A stretch of DNA of 64,000 nt, from contig NZ_JARVSM010000009.1 in the NCBI RefSeq assembly GCF_030209175.1, positions 186,001-250,000 on the forward strand. The letters are read 5' to 3'. This DNA is from Pseudomonas sp. efr-133-TYG-5. Lineage in GTDB: Bacteria; Pseudomonadota; Gammaproteobacteria; Pseudomonadales; Pseudomonadaceae. Every line of letters begins with the position of its first letter. Within the stretch, counting starts at the first letter, position 1. Below, piece after piece: positions 17,280-24,623 of the stretch. Position numbers and translations under genes: made by a program. The notes beneath the pieces are model-generated. The model had not been told where the DNA came from. It worked only from the letters and a program-made list of their open reading frames with translations, and did not search any database.

Positions 17280-19052
17280 ATGTGCGGATTAGCTGGCGAG
17301 TTACGTTTTGATCAACAACCTGCAGACCTTGCAGCCATCGAGCGAATCACCCATCACCTGGCGCCTCGCGGCCCCGATGCGTGGGGTTTTCATGCCCAAG
17401 GGCCGATTGCCCTGGGCCATCGTCGCCTGAAAATCATGGACCTGTCGGACGGCTCGGCGCAGCCGATGATCGACAGCCAGCTGGGCCTGTCCCTGGCCTT
17501 CAACGGCGCGATCTATAACTTCCCGGAGTTGCGCGCCGAACTTGAAGCGCTGGGCTACGCGTTCTACTCCGGCGGCGATACCGAAGTGCTGCTCAAGGGC
17601 TACCACGCCTGGGGTGAAGCGCTGCTGCCGAAACTCAACGGCATGTTCGCCTTCGCCATCTGGGAGCGCGATGCCCAGCGCCTGTTCATCGCCCGTGACC
17701 GTCTCGGCGTCAAGCCGCTGTACCTGTCGCGCACCGGTCAGCGCCTGCGCTTTGCCTCGGCCCTGCCGGCACTGCTCAAGGGTGGCGATATCAACCCGAT
17801 CCTCGATCCGGTGGCGCTCAATCACTACCTGAATTTCCACGCCGTGGTCCCCGCGCCGCGCACCCTGCTGGCCGGCATCGAGAAACTGCCGCCGGCGACC
17901 TGGATGCGCGTCGCGGCAGACGGCAGCACCGAGCAGCAAACCTGGTGGACGTTGCCCTACGGCCCGCATGACGACGAGAAAAACCTCACCCTCGAAGACT
18001 GGCGCGACCGCGTGCTCGACAGCACCCGCGAAGCGGTGGCGATTCGTCAGCGCGCTGCCGTGGACGTCGGTGTGCTGCTGTCCGGCGGTGTCGATTCGAG
18101 CATGCTGGTGGGCCTGTTGCGCGAAGTCGGCGTGGACAACCTCTCGACGTTTTCCATCGGCTTCCAGGATGCCGGCGGCGAGCGTGGCGACGAGTTCCAG
18201 TATTCGGACCTGATCGCCAGGCATTACGGCACGCAGCACCATCAGTTGCGTATCGACGAAAAAGAAATCATCGAACAGTTGCCCGCCGCGTTTCGCGCGA
18301 TGAGCGAGCCGATGGTCAGCCACGATTGCATCGCCTTCTATCTGCTGTCGCGCGAAGTCGCCAAGCATTGCAAAGTGGTGCAGAGCGGCCAGGGCGCCGA
18401 CGAACTGTTTGCCGGTTATCACTGGTATCCGCAGGTGGACGGCGCGGCCGATCCGTACGCGGCGTATCGCCAGGCATTCTTCGACCGCAGCTACGACGAT
18501 TACGCCGCCACCGTGCAGCCGAAATGGCTGACCGGCAACGACGCCGCCGGCGACTTCGTCAAGGAACATTTCGCACAGCCCGGGGCTGACGCGGCGGTGG
18601 ACAAGGCGTTGCGCCTCGACAGCACGGTGATGCTGGTGGACGACCCGGTCAAACGCGTCGACAACATGACCATGGCCTGGGGCCTGGAAGCACGCACGCC
18701 GTTTCTCGACTATCGCCTGGTCGAACTGTCGGCGCGGATCCCCGGCCAGTTCAAGCTGCCCGACGGTGGCAAGCAAGTGCTCAAGGAAGCCGCGCGGCAG
18801 GTGATTCCCAGCGAAGTCATCGACCGCAAGAAAGGCTATTTCCCGGTGCCCGGCCTCAAGCACCTGCAGGGCGACACCCTCAACTGGGTGCGTGAACTGC
18901 TGCTCGATCCCAGCCAGGATCGCGGCCTGTTCAAACCGGCGATGCTCGACAAATTGCTGACCGACCCGCAAGGCCAGCTGACCCCGCTGCGCGGCTCCAA
19001 GCTGTGGCAACTGGCGGCCCTGAACCTGTGGCTCAGCGAACAAGGAATCTGA
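17280..19052 (+). CDS. N-acetylglutaminylglutamine amidotransferase (asparagine synthetase-like)
   Basis: 590 aa. Class II glutamine amidotransferase: Cys2 becomes the N-terminal nucleophile after Met removal (MCGLAGELRF), with FNGAIYNFPELR and RDRLGVKPLY in the glutaminase domain. The synthetase domain has the PP-loop VGVLLSGGVDSSM near residue 260 and SGQGADELFAGYHWY. In Pseudomonas and Sinorhizobium this AsnB-like enzyme amidates the dipeptide in synthesis of the osmolyte N-acetylglutaminylglutamine amide (NAGGN). It is followed after 3 nt by the dipeptide synthetase gene, then by an M42 peptidase, the diagnostic trio. Confidence 0.93.
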   Translation: MCGLAGELRFDQQPADLAAIERITHHLAPRGPDAWGFHAQGPIALGHRRLKIMDLSDGSAQPMIDSQLGLSLAFNGAIYNFPELRAELEALGYAFYSGGDTEVLLKGYHAWGEALLPKLNGMFAFAIWERDAQRLFIARDRLGVKPLYLSRTGQRLRFASALPALLKGGDINPILDPVALNHYLNFHAVVPAPRTLLAGIEKLPPATWMRVAADGSTEQQTWWTLPYGPHDDEKNLTLEDWRDRVLDSTREAVAIRQRAAVDVGVLLSGGVDSSMLVGLLREVGVDNLSTFSIGFQDAGGERGDEFQYSDLIARHYGTQHHQLRIDEKEIIEQLPAAFRAMSEPMVSHDCIAFYLLSREVAKHCKVVQSGQGADELFAGYHWYPQVDGAADPYAAYRQAFFDRSYDDYAATVQPKWLTGNDAAGDFVKEHFAQPGADAAVDKALRLDSTVMLVDDPVKRVDNMTMAWGLEARTPFLDYRLVELSARIPGQFKLPDGGKQVLKEAARQVIPSEVIDRKKGYFPVPGLKHLQGDTLNWVRELLLDPSQDRGLFKPAMLDKLLTDPQGQLTPLRGSKLWQLAALNLWLSEQGI

Positions 19053-19055
19053 TTG

Positions 19056-20801
19056 ATGAAACCCCACGCCACGGCTTACAGCCAACGCCTGCTGCGCGGC
19101 CAGACGCCGTCCTACGAGCGCTTGCAGGCGCGCCTGGCCGAAGATGGCAGCGAACCGGCCAGCGCCCCGATTGCCGTGCACTGCGGCTGGGGCCGCTTGC
19201 TGATCGGCCATACCTTCCCGGATCCGGCGAGCCTCGCCGAAGAACTGCTCAACGAACAACCGGGCGAGCGCGACATTGCGTTGTACGTCGCCGCGCCGCA
19301 GCAGATCCTCGGCCTCGAACCGACGCAGCTGTTTCTCGACCCGTCCGACACCCTGCGCCTGTGGTTCAGCGACTATCGCCAGGCCACCCGGGTGTTTCGT
19401 GGCTTTCGCATTCGCCGCGCGCAGAGCGAAGCGGACTGGCAGGCGATCAACCATTTGTACCAGGCGCGCGGCATGCTGCCGATCGATGCCAGCCTGCTCA
19501 CCCCGCATCATCAGGGCGGCCCGGTGTACTGGCTGGCCGAGGACGAAGACAGCGGCGCGGTGATCGGCAGCGTCATGGGCCTCAACCATCAGAAAGCCTT
19601 CAACGATCCCGAGCACGGCAGCAGCCTCTGGTGCCTGGCGGTCGATCCGCAATGTTCGCGTCCCGGCGTCGGCGAGGTATTGGTGCGCCATCTGGTCGAG
19701 CACTTCATGAGTCGCGGCCTGAGCTACCTCGACCTGTCGGTGCTGCACAACAATCGCCAGGCCAAGAACCTCTACGCCAAACTGGGTTTTCGCAATCTCT
19801 CGACCTTCGCCATCAAGCGCAAGAACGGCATCAACCAGACGCTGTTCCTCGGCCCGGGGCCGGAAGCCCAGTTCAATCCCTATGCGCGGATCATCGTCGA
19901 GGAAGCCCATCGGCGCGGCATCGATGTGCAAGTGGACGATGCCGAGGCCGGCCTGTTCACCCTCAGCCACGGCGGCCGCCGGGTCCGTTGCCGCGAATCA
20001 CTGAGCGACCTCACCAGCGCCATCAGCATGAGCCTGTGCCAGGACAAAAGCCTGACCCACAAGGTGCTCAAAGCCGCCGGGTTGCAACTGCCCTCGCAAC
20101 AACTGGCCGGCAATGCCGACGACAACCTGGCGTTTCTCGACGAGCACCAGCGCATCGTGGTCAAGCCGCTGGACGGCGAACAAGGCCAGGGCGTGGCCGT
20201 GGATCTGCAGAGCATCGAAGAGGTGCAACAGGCCATCGAAGCGGCAAAAGCCTTCGACAGCCGGGTACTGCTGGAAAGCTTCCACGAAGGTCTCGACCTG
20301 CGGATTCTGGTGATCGGCTTCGAGGTCGTGGCAGCGGCCATCCGCCGTCCGGCAGAAGTGGTCGGTGACGGCCAGCACTCGATCGGCGCGCTGATCGAAG
20401 CCCAGAGCCGTCGCCGGCAAGCGGCGACCGGCGGCGAAAGCAAGATTCCCCTGGATCACGAGACCCAGCGCACCCTGCATGCGGCCGGTTACGACTACAG
20501 CAGCATTCTGCCGGCCGGCGAGCACCTGTTCGTGCGCCGCACCGCCAACCTGCACACCGGCGGCACGCTGGAAGATGTCACGGCGATCCTCCATCCGACG
20601 TTGGTCGATGCCGCCGTGCGGGCGGCGCGGGCACTGGACATTCCGATGGTCGGACTCGACCTGATGGTGCCGGCGGCGGATCAGCCCGAGTACGTCTTCA
20701 TCGAGGCCAACGAACGCGCAGGGCTGGCCAACCATGAACCGCAACCGACAGCGGAACGCTTTGTCGATCTGCTGTTTCCACACAGTCAACCGGCCGTCTG
20801 A
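19056..20801 (+). CDS. ngg: N-acetylglutaminylglutamine synthetase (GNAT/ATP-grasp fusion)
   Basis: 581 aa. The N-terminal half holds a GNAT acetyltransferase (WCLAVDPQCSRPGVGEVL as acetyl-CoA loop, then YLDLSVLHNNRQAKNLYAKL). The C-terminal half is ATP-grasp/cyanophycin-synthetase-like (KVLKAAGLQLPSQQ, IVVKPLDGEQGQGVAVDL, and FIEANERAGLANHEPQ as metal-binding end). This fusion acetylates glutamine and joins it to a second glutamine in NAGGN synthesis. ATG 19056 lies 3 nt after the amidotransferase stop, so the two are co-translated. A TTG immediately upstream in frame is a less likely start. Confidence 0.93.
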   Translation: MKPHATAYSQRLLRGQTPSYERLQARLAEDGSEPASAPIAVHCGWGRLLIGHTFPDPASLAEELLNEQPGERDIALYVAAPQQILGLEPTQLFLDPSDTLRLWFSDYRQATRVFRGFRIRRAQSEADWQAINHLYQARGMLPIDASLLTPHHQGGPVYWLAEDEDSGAVIGSVMGLNHQKAFNDPEHGSSLWCLAVDPQCSRPGVGEVLVRHLVEHFMSRGLSYLDLSVLHNNRQAKNLYAKLGFRNLSTFAIKRKNGINQTLFLGPGPEAQFNPYARIIVEEAHRRGIDVQVDDAEAGLFTLSHGGRRVRCRESLSDLTSAISMSLCQDKSLTHKVLKAAGLQLPSQQLAGNADDNLAFLDEHQRIVVKPLDGEQGQGVAVDLQSIEEVQQAIEAAKAFDSRVLLESFHEGLDLRILVIGFEVVAAAIRRPAEVVGDGQHSIGALIEAQSRRRQAATGGESKIPLDHETQRTLHAAGYDYSSILPAGEHLFVRRTANLHTGGTLEDVTAILHPTLVDAAVRAARALDIPMVGLDLMVPAADQPEYVFIEANERAGLANHEPQPTAERFVDLLFPHSQPAV

Positions 20802-20811
20802 GCCTTTCCTG

Positions 20812-20862
20812 ATCGTTCCCGCGTGCTGCGCGGGAACGCCTCACCGGACGCTTGCGTCCCCG
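20812..20862. repeat. Pseudomonas intergenic repeat with two hairpins
   Basis: GATCGTTCCCGCGTGCTGCG and the following CGGGAACG form a 9-bp stem, and GGACGCTTGCGTCC forms a second. This paired hairpin unit recurs in many Pseudomonas genomes. Here it lies between ngg and the M42 peptidase gene and may modulate read-through or mRNA stability within the operon. Confidence 0.7.
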
Positions 20863-20920
20863 GCTGCCGGACCGCGCCGCGCGTGGAGTCGACCAGCCGC
20901 TCAACCCGTCAGGAGCTTCC

Positions 20921-22111
20921 ATGACCAACCGAATTCCCGAACCGGATTTGAATTACCTGCAGAAAGTCCTGCTGGAAATGCTCGCCATTCCCAGCCCCAC
21001 CGGGTTCACCGACACCATCGTGCGCTACGTCGCCGAGCGGCTGGAAGAACTCGGCATTCCGTTTGAAATGACCCGCCGCGGCACGATCCGCGCCACGCTC
21101 AAGGGCAAGAAGAACAGCCCGGACCGCGCCGTGTCGGCGCACCTCGACACCATCGGCGCCGCCGTACGCGCGGTGAAGGACAACGGGCGCCTGACCCTCG
21201 CGCCGGTCGGTTGCTGGTCAAGCCGCTTTGCCGAAGGCAGCCGGGTCAGCCTGTTCACCGACAACGGCGTGATCCGTGGCAGCGTGCTGCCCTTGATGGC
21301 GTCCGGACACGCGTTCAACACCGCCGTGGACGAGATGCCGATCAGTTGGGATCACGTCGAACTGCGTCTGGACGCCTACTGCGCGACCAAGGCCGATTGC
21401 GACTCGCTGGGCATCAGCGTCGGCGACGTGGTGGCGTTCGATCCGCTGCCGGAGTTCACCGACAGCGGCCATATCAGCGCCCGTCACCTCGACGACAAGG
21501 CCGGCGTCGCGGCGTTGCTGGCCTCGCTCAAGGCCATCGTCGACAGCGGCGAAGAACTGATGATCGACTGCCATCCGCTGTTCACCATCACCGAGGAAAC
21601 CGGCAGCGGCGCGGCAGCCGCCTTGCCGTGGGACGTCAGCGAGTTCGTCGGCATCGACATCGCGCCGGTCGCACCCGGCCAGCACTCCAGCGAACACGCG
21701 GTCAGCGTGGCCATGCAGGATTCCGGCGGGCCGTACGACTATCACCTGTCGCGGCATCTGCTGCGCCTGGCCGCCGAGAACGAATTGCCGGTGCGCCGCG
21801 ACCTGTTCCGCTACTACTTCAGCGATGCGCATTCGGCGGTGACCGCCGGCCACGACATCCGCACCGCCCTGCTCGCCTTCGGTTGCGACGCCACCCATGG
21901 TTACGAACGTACGCACATCGACAGCCTGGCAGCGTTGAGCCGCCTGCTCGGCGCCTACATTCTGAGTCCGCCGGTGTTCGCCAGCGACGCACAGCCGGCG
22001 AATGCCTCGCTGGATCGCTTCAGTCACCAGATCGAGCATGAGACGCAGATGGAAAGCGATACCCGCGTACCGTCCGTGGACAGCCTGGTGGGGCAACGAT
22101 CGGACAGTTGA
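20921..22111 (+). CDS. NAGGN-associated M42-family aminopeptidase
   Basis: 396 aa. M42/M20-like metallopeptidase: AIPSPTGFTD at the N-terminus, AHLDTIGA (metal-binding His/Asp), LDDKAGVAALLASL (bridging Asp), FTITEETGSGAA (catalytic Glu pair) and C-terminal GYERTHIDSL. Peptidases of this subgroup sit in the NAGGN osmolyte cluster of proteobacteria and are thought to hydrolyse or recycle the dipeptide. The start at 20921 is set by AGGAGCTTCC directly before it. Gap to ngg is 119 nt and contains hairpins. Confidence 0.9.
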   Translation: MTNRIPEPDLNYLQKVLLEMLAIPSPTGFTDTIVRYVAERLEELGIPFEMTRRGTIRATLKGKKNSPDRAVSAHLDTIGAAVRAVKDNGRLTLAPVGCWSSRFAEGSRVSLFTDNGVIRGSVLPLMASGHAFNTAVDEMPISWDHVELRLDAYCATKADCDSLGISVGDVVAFDPLPEFTDSGHISARHLDDKAGVAALLASLKAIVDSGEELMIDCHPLFTITEETGSGAAAALPWDVSEFVGIDIAPVAPGQHSSEHAVSVAMQDSGGPYDYHLSRHLLRLAAENELPVRRDLFRYYFSDAHSAVTAGHDIRTALLAFGCDATHGYERTHIDSLAALSRLLGAYILSPPVFASDAQPANASLDRFSHQIEHETQMESDTRVPSVDSLVGQRSDS

Positions 22112-22136
22112 GGCGGAGTCCGGCTCGCCGTCGACG

Positions 22137-22189
22137 CCGGCAACCCGGTTCGTGCAGATGAATGGATTTGCAGGAACCGGGTGGCCGGC
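22137..22189. repeat. Long inverted repeat downstream of the NAGGN operon
   Basis: GCCGGCAACCCGGTTC and GAACCGGGTGGCCGGC are inverted copies (14 of 16 pair) separated by 21 nt. It could act as a transcription end or mRNA-protecting structure after the peptidase gene; there is no T run, so it is not a classical terminator. Confidence 0.6.
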
Positions 22190-22282
22190 GCTGGCGGTCC
22201 GGCCAGCGCCAGACAAATCCCGGACTGGCCGCGATCCCGCATTCGCCGTAGCATCGCGCCATTGATTTAGCCGAGGTGCCCC

Positions 22283-22510
22283 ATGCTCATTCCCCACGAC
22301 CAACTTGAAGTCGATACCCTGACCCGCCTGATCGAGGATTTCGTCACCCGCGACGGCACTGACAACGGTGACGACACGCCGCTGGAAACCCGCGTACTGC
22401 GCGTGCGTCAAGCGCTGACCAAGGGCCAGGCGCTGATCGTTTTCGACCCGGAGAGCGAGCAGTGCCAGTTGATGCTCAAGCACGACGTGCCCAAGCACCT
22501 GTTCGACTGA
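22283..22510 (+). CDS. YheU family protein
   Basis: 75 aa. It begins MLIPHDQLEVDTLTRLIEDF and continues with ETRVLRVRQALTKGQALIVF and a C-terminal cysteine region, matching the UPF0270/YheU family of small cytoplasmic proteins with a winged-helix-like fold and no established function. The gene has a GAGGTG ribosome binding site. It converges on the csrA-like gene, with 6 nt between the stops. Confidence 0.9.
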   Translation: MLIPHDQLEVDTLTRLIEDFVTRDGTDNGDDTPLETRVLRVRQALTKGQALIVFDPESEQCQLMLKHDVPKHLFD

Positions 22511-22516
22511 AACCCG

Positions 22517-22702
22517 TCAGCGGGTCTTGGCGCTGGCCTGTTTGCGCTGGATCCGCTCGTAGACTTCGGCGCGATGCACATGGACCTGCTCGGGCGCCTC
22601 GATGCCGAACCGCACACTGGAGCCATTGACCGCCAGGACGCGCAGGGAAATATTGTCGCCGATGGAAATCAGTTCACCGACGACACGGCTCAGTACAAGC
22701 AT
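22517..22702 (-). CDS. csrA: CsrA/RsmA-family RNA-binding regulator (divergent paralogue)
   Basis: 61 aa, standard CsrA length. MLVLSRVVGELISIGDNISL is strand 1-2 of the fold and VHRAEVYERIQ contains the conserved Val-His-Arg RNA-contact residues of the C-terminal part. CsrA/Rsm dimers bind GGA motifs in mRNA leaders and repress translation, and are sequestered by Gac-controlled sRNAs. The sequence differs from the canonical RsmA/RsmE (which start MLILTR), so this is probably an accessory Rsm paralogue. The start at ATG 22702 matches the family; upstream codons do not. Confidence 0.88.
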   Translation of the reverse strand: MLVLSRVVGELISIGDNISLRVLAVNGSSVRFGIEAPEQVHVHRAEVYERIQRKQASAKTR

Positions 22703-22851
22703 GGGGGGTTGTCCTTCAAGGTTTGCGAGCCTCGAAGATGCGCGGCTTGCGCACGCGGCACAATGCGCTGCAGGCAAATCAGTCTTGCCCTACAGCGAGC
22801 GCAGTGCAGGCCTTCAGACTTTTCCTGCAAATGCAGGAAAGCTCCGATGAT

Positions 22852-23184
22852 TCAGGCCGCGGAGAACTTCGGCCCGAACAGAATCACACTGGCACCGATC
22901 ACGCACAACGCTACGCCGATCCAGTCCGAACCCAGCGGGCGAATGCGCTCAACCACCGCCAGCCAGCCGATCGACGCGACGATGTAGATGCCGCCATACG
23001 CCGCGTAGGCGCGCCCGGCGTAAGTCGCTTCGACGCGCGTCAGAAGCAATGCGAACAGGGTCAAGCTGAGCAATGCCGGGATCACCCACAAGGCGCTCTT
23101 GCCCTGGCGCAACCACATCCAGAAAGCGAAGCAGCCGGCGATTTCGAACAGCGCGGCGAGGAAAAACCACAGGTAATTGAGCAT
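22852..23184 (-). CDS. YnfA family (UPF0060) membrane protein
   Basis: 110 aa with four hydrophobic helices: LWFFLAALFEIAGCFAFWMW, LWVIPALLSLTLFALLL, AYGGIYIVASIGWLAVV and WIGVALCVIGASVILFG. These are the strongly conserved YnfA features, including the E-x-x-G-C-F-x-x-W pattern in helix 1 and YAAYGG-I-Y. The family resembles small multidrug resistance exporters; direct substrates remain unclear. It stands upstream of the csrA-like gene on the same strand, 149 nt apart, and follows the SDR gene. Confidence 0.92.
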   Translation of the reverse strand: MLNYLWFFLAALFEIAGCFAFWMWLRQGKSALWVIPALLSLTLFALLLTRVEATYAGRAYAAYGGIYIVASIGWLAVVERIRPLGSDWIGVALCVIGASVILFGPKFSAA

Positions 23185-23247
23185 GCACAGATCTCGTCAG
23201 GGTAACCGTTGCGGCCACCCTAACGACGCATCCCCGACGCGGCAAGC

Positions 23248-24063
23248 TCAGGCGTTGCCTTGCCTGGCCTTGGCGCGCATTTTCTCCGCCATCGAAGTCA
23301 TTTCGTTGTACAGCAGTTGCGGGTTCTTCTGCTTGATCGCCCAGGCCATGCGCCCTTGTTCGTGCGGCAGGATCATGAACTCGCCAGCCGCCACTTGCTG
23401 GAAGATGTAGTCGGCGATGTCCGCGGCGGTGATCGGCGAACTTTCCAGCAACTTGCCGACCTGGGCTTTCATCGCCGGTGTCGGGCCACGGAACGAATCC
23501 AGCAGGTTGGTCTGGAAGAACGACGGGCAAACCACATGCACGCCGACTTCCTGCTGCGCCAGTTCGATCAGCAGGCTTTCGGACAGCGCCACCACTCCGG
23601 CCTTGGCCACGTTGTAGTTGCTCATCGCCGGGCCCTGCATCAGCGCGGCCATGGAAGCGATGTTGATGATCTTGCCCTTGCTCTGTTCCAGCAACGGCAG
23701 GAACGCCTTGCAGCCCTTGACCACCCCCATCAGGTTGATCGCAATCTGCCAGTCCCAGTCTTCCAGCGACAGTTCGCTGAAGAACCCGCCGGAAGCGACC
23801 CCGGCGTTGTTGACGATGATGTCGATACCGGCAAATTTCTCTTCACAGGCCTGGGCGAACGCGGTGAGCTGGCTGTAATCGCGCACGTCGCAGCGCTGGA
23901 TGAAACCGTCGCCGCCCGCCTCACGGACCTGTTTGAGGGTTTCCTGCAAACCGGGCTCGCTGACATCGGACAAGGCCAACCGCCAGCCTTCACGCGCCCA
24001 GCGCAGCGCGATTTCGCGACCCAGGCCGGAGCCCGCGCCAGTGATCATCATGCGATTCTGCAT
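23248..24063 (-). CDS. Short-chain dehydrogenase/reductase
   Basis: 271 aa classical SDR. The Rossmann glycine motif TGAGSGLGRE is at residues 8-17, NNAGVASGG follows at about 90, IASMAA holds the catalytic Ser region and YNVAKAG the Tyr-x-x-x-Lys pair. The C-terminal 40 residues (MAWAIKQKNPQLLYNEMTS) extend beyond the catalytic fold. ATG 24063 gives the normal SDR N-terminus MQNRMMITGAG. Substrate is unknown. Confidence 0.88.
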   Translation of the reverse strand: MQNRMMITGAGSGLGREIALRWAREGWRLALSDVSEPGLQETLKQVREAGGDGFIQRCDVRDYSQLTAFAQACEEKFAGIDIIVNNAGVASGGFFSELSLEDWDWQIAINLMGVVKGCKAFLPLLEQSKGKIINIASMAALMQGPAMSNYNVAKAGVVALSESLLIELAQQEVGVHVVCPSFFQTNLLDSFRGPTPAMKAQVGKLLESSPITAADIADYIFQQVAAGEFMILPHEQGRMAWAIKQKNPQLLYNEMTSMAEKMRAKARQGNA

Positions 24064-24413
24064 AGCAAACAGCCTTGTCGTTCCGGGGAAGATGCGCGGA
24101 GTGTAGCGAAGGATCCGTGGCGACCCACGCTCCATCAGATTGCTGAATGGTGGACGCAAACCGTGGCATCAAGCACGAACGTTGGCCGCCATCACTGACG
24201 TCCGTCGCGCACTTTCGTCAACGCTGGCGAGTCAAATGAAGCGGCAGGCTTCTGCCGGTAAAAGGAAATAAACCTGCGATCCAAATACATTAAAAAAACA
24301 TTGAATTTTCTTTCACGGACAGCAGTCGGAACTTGTAAGCCGTCTGGAATTAGTTCAGTACCAGCCGCCCGGAACATCAGACTTTTCAGAACACTTTCAA
24401 CAAGGAAATAGAC
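24064..24413. other. AT-rich intergenic region before the DUF3309 gene
   Basis: 350 nt between the divergent SDR and DUF3309 genes. The middle part (about 24260-24330) is clearly AT-rich compared with the window and probably carries promoters for both sides, but I cannot name -35/-10 boxes with confidence. A ribosome binding site AAGGAAAT precedes 24414. Confidence 0.5.
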
Positions 24414-24566
24414 ATGGGCACAATTCTTATCATCATCCTGATCCTGTTGCTGATCGGTGGTCTGCCGGTCTTCCCGCACTCCAGAAGTTGGGGTTATGGC
24501 CCGTCCGGCATTATCGGTGTGGTACTGGTGGTACTGTTGGTGTTGTTGTTACTCGGTCGGATATAA
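24414..24566 (+). CDS. DUF3309 family membrane miniprotein
   Basis: 50 aa. The reading frame from ATG 24414 to TAA 24566 encodes MGTILIIILILLLIGGLPV, then a short polar turn HSRSWGYGPSG, then a second hydrophobic helix ending LLGRI. Two helices around a W-G-Y-G-P-S-G turn are the DUF3309 signature; such proteins are frequent and often stress-induced in proteobacteria. AAGGAAAT is the ribosome binding site and a strong terminator follows 15 nt after the stop, supporting a real transcription unit. Confidence 0.85.
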   Translation: MGTILIIILILLLIGGLPVFPHSRSWGYGPSGIIGVVLVVLLVLLLLGRI

Positions 24567-24580
24567 CGTTTTTCCGAACA

Positions 24581-24612
24581 AAAAAAGAGGCCCTCGCAGG
24601 GCCTCTTTTTTA
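24581..24612. terminator. Bidirectional Rho-independent terminator
   Basis: AAAAAAGAGGCCCTCG followed by CAGGGCCTCTTTTTT is a GAGGCCCT/AGGGCCTC stem with A and T runs on both sides. It serves the DUF3309 gene on the plus strand and the sulfatase gene on the minus strand. Confidence 0.92.
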
Positions 24613-24623
24613 TTCTGCCGGAA

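Noticed and set aside
17301..19970. 889-codon minus-strand frame antisense to the NAGGN amidotransferase and synthetase
   Set aside because: Shadow frame of two well-identified genes; no motif or start signal.
24330..24400. Possible AlgU promoter (GGAACTT ... TCAGA) before the DUF3309 gene
   Set aside because: The spacing between GAACTT-like and TCTGA-like elements does not fit the AlgU consensus.
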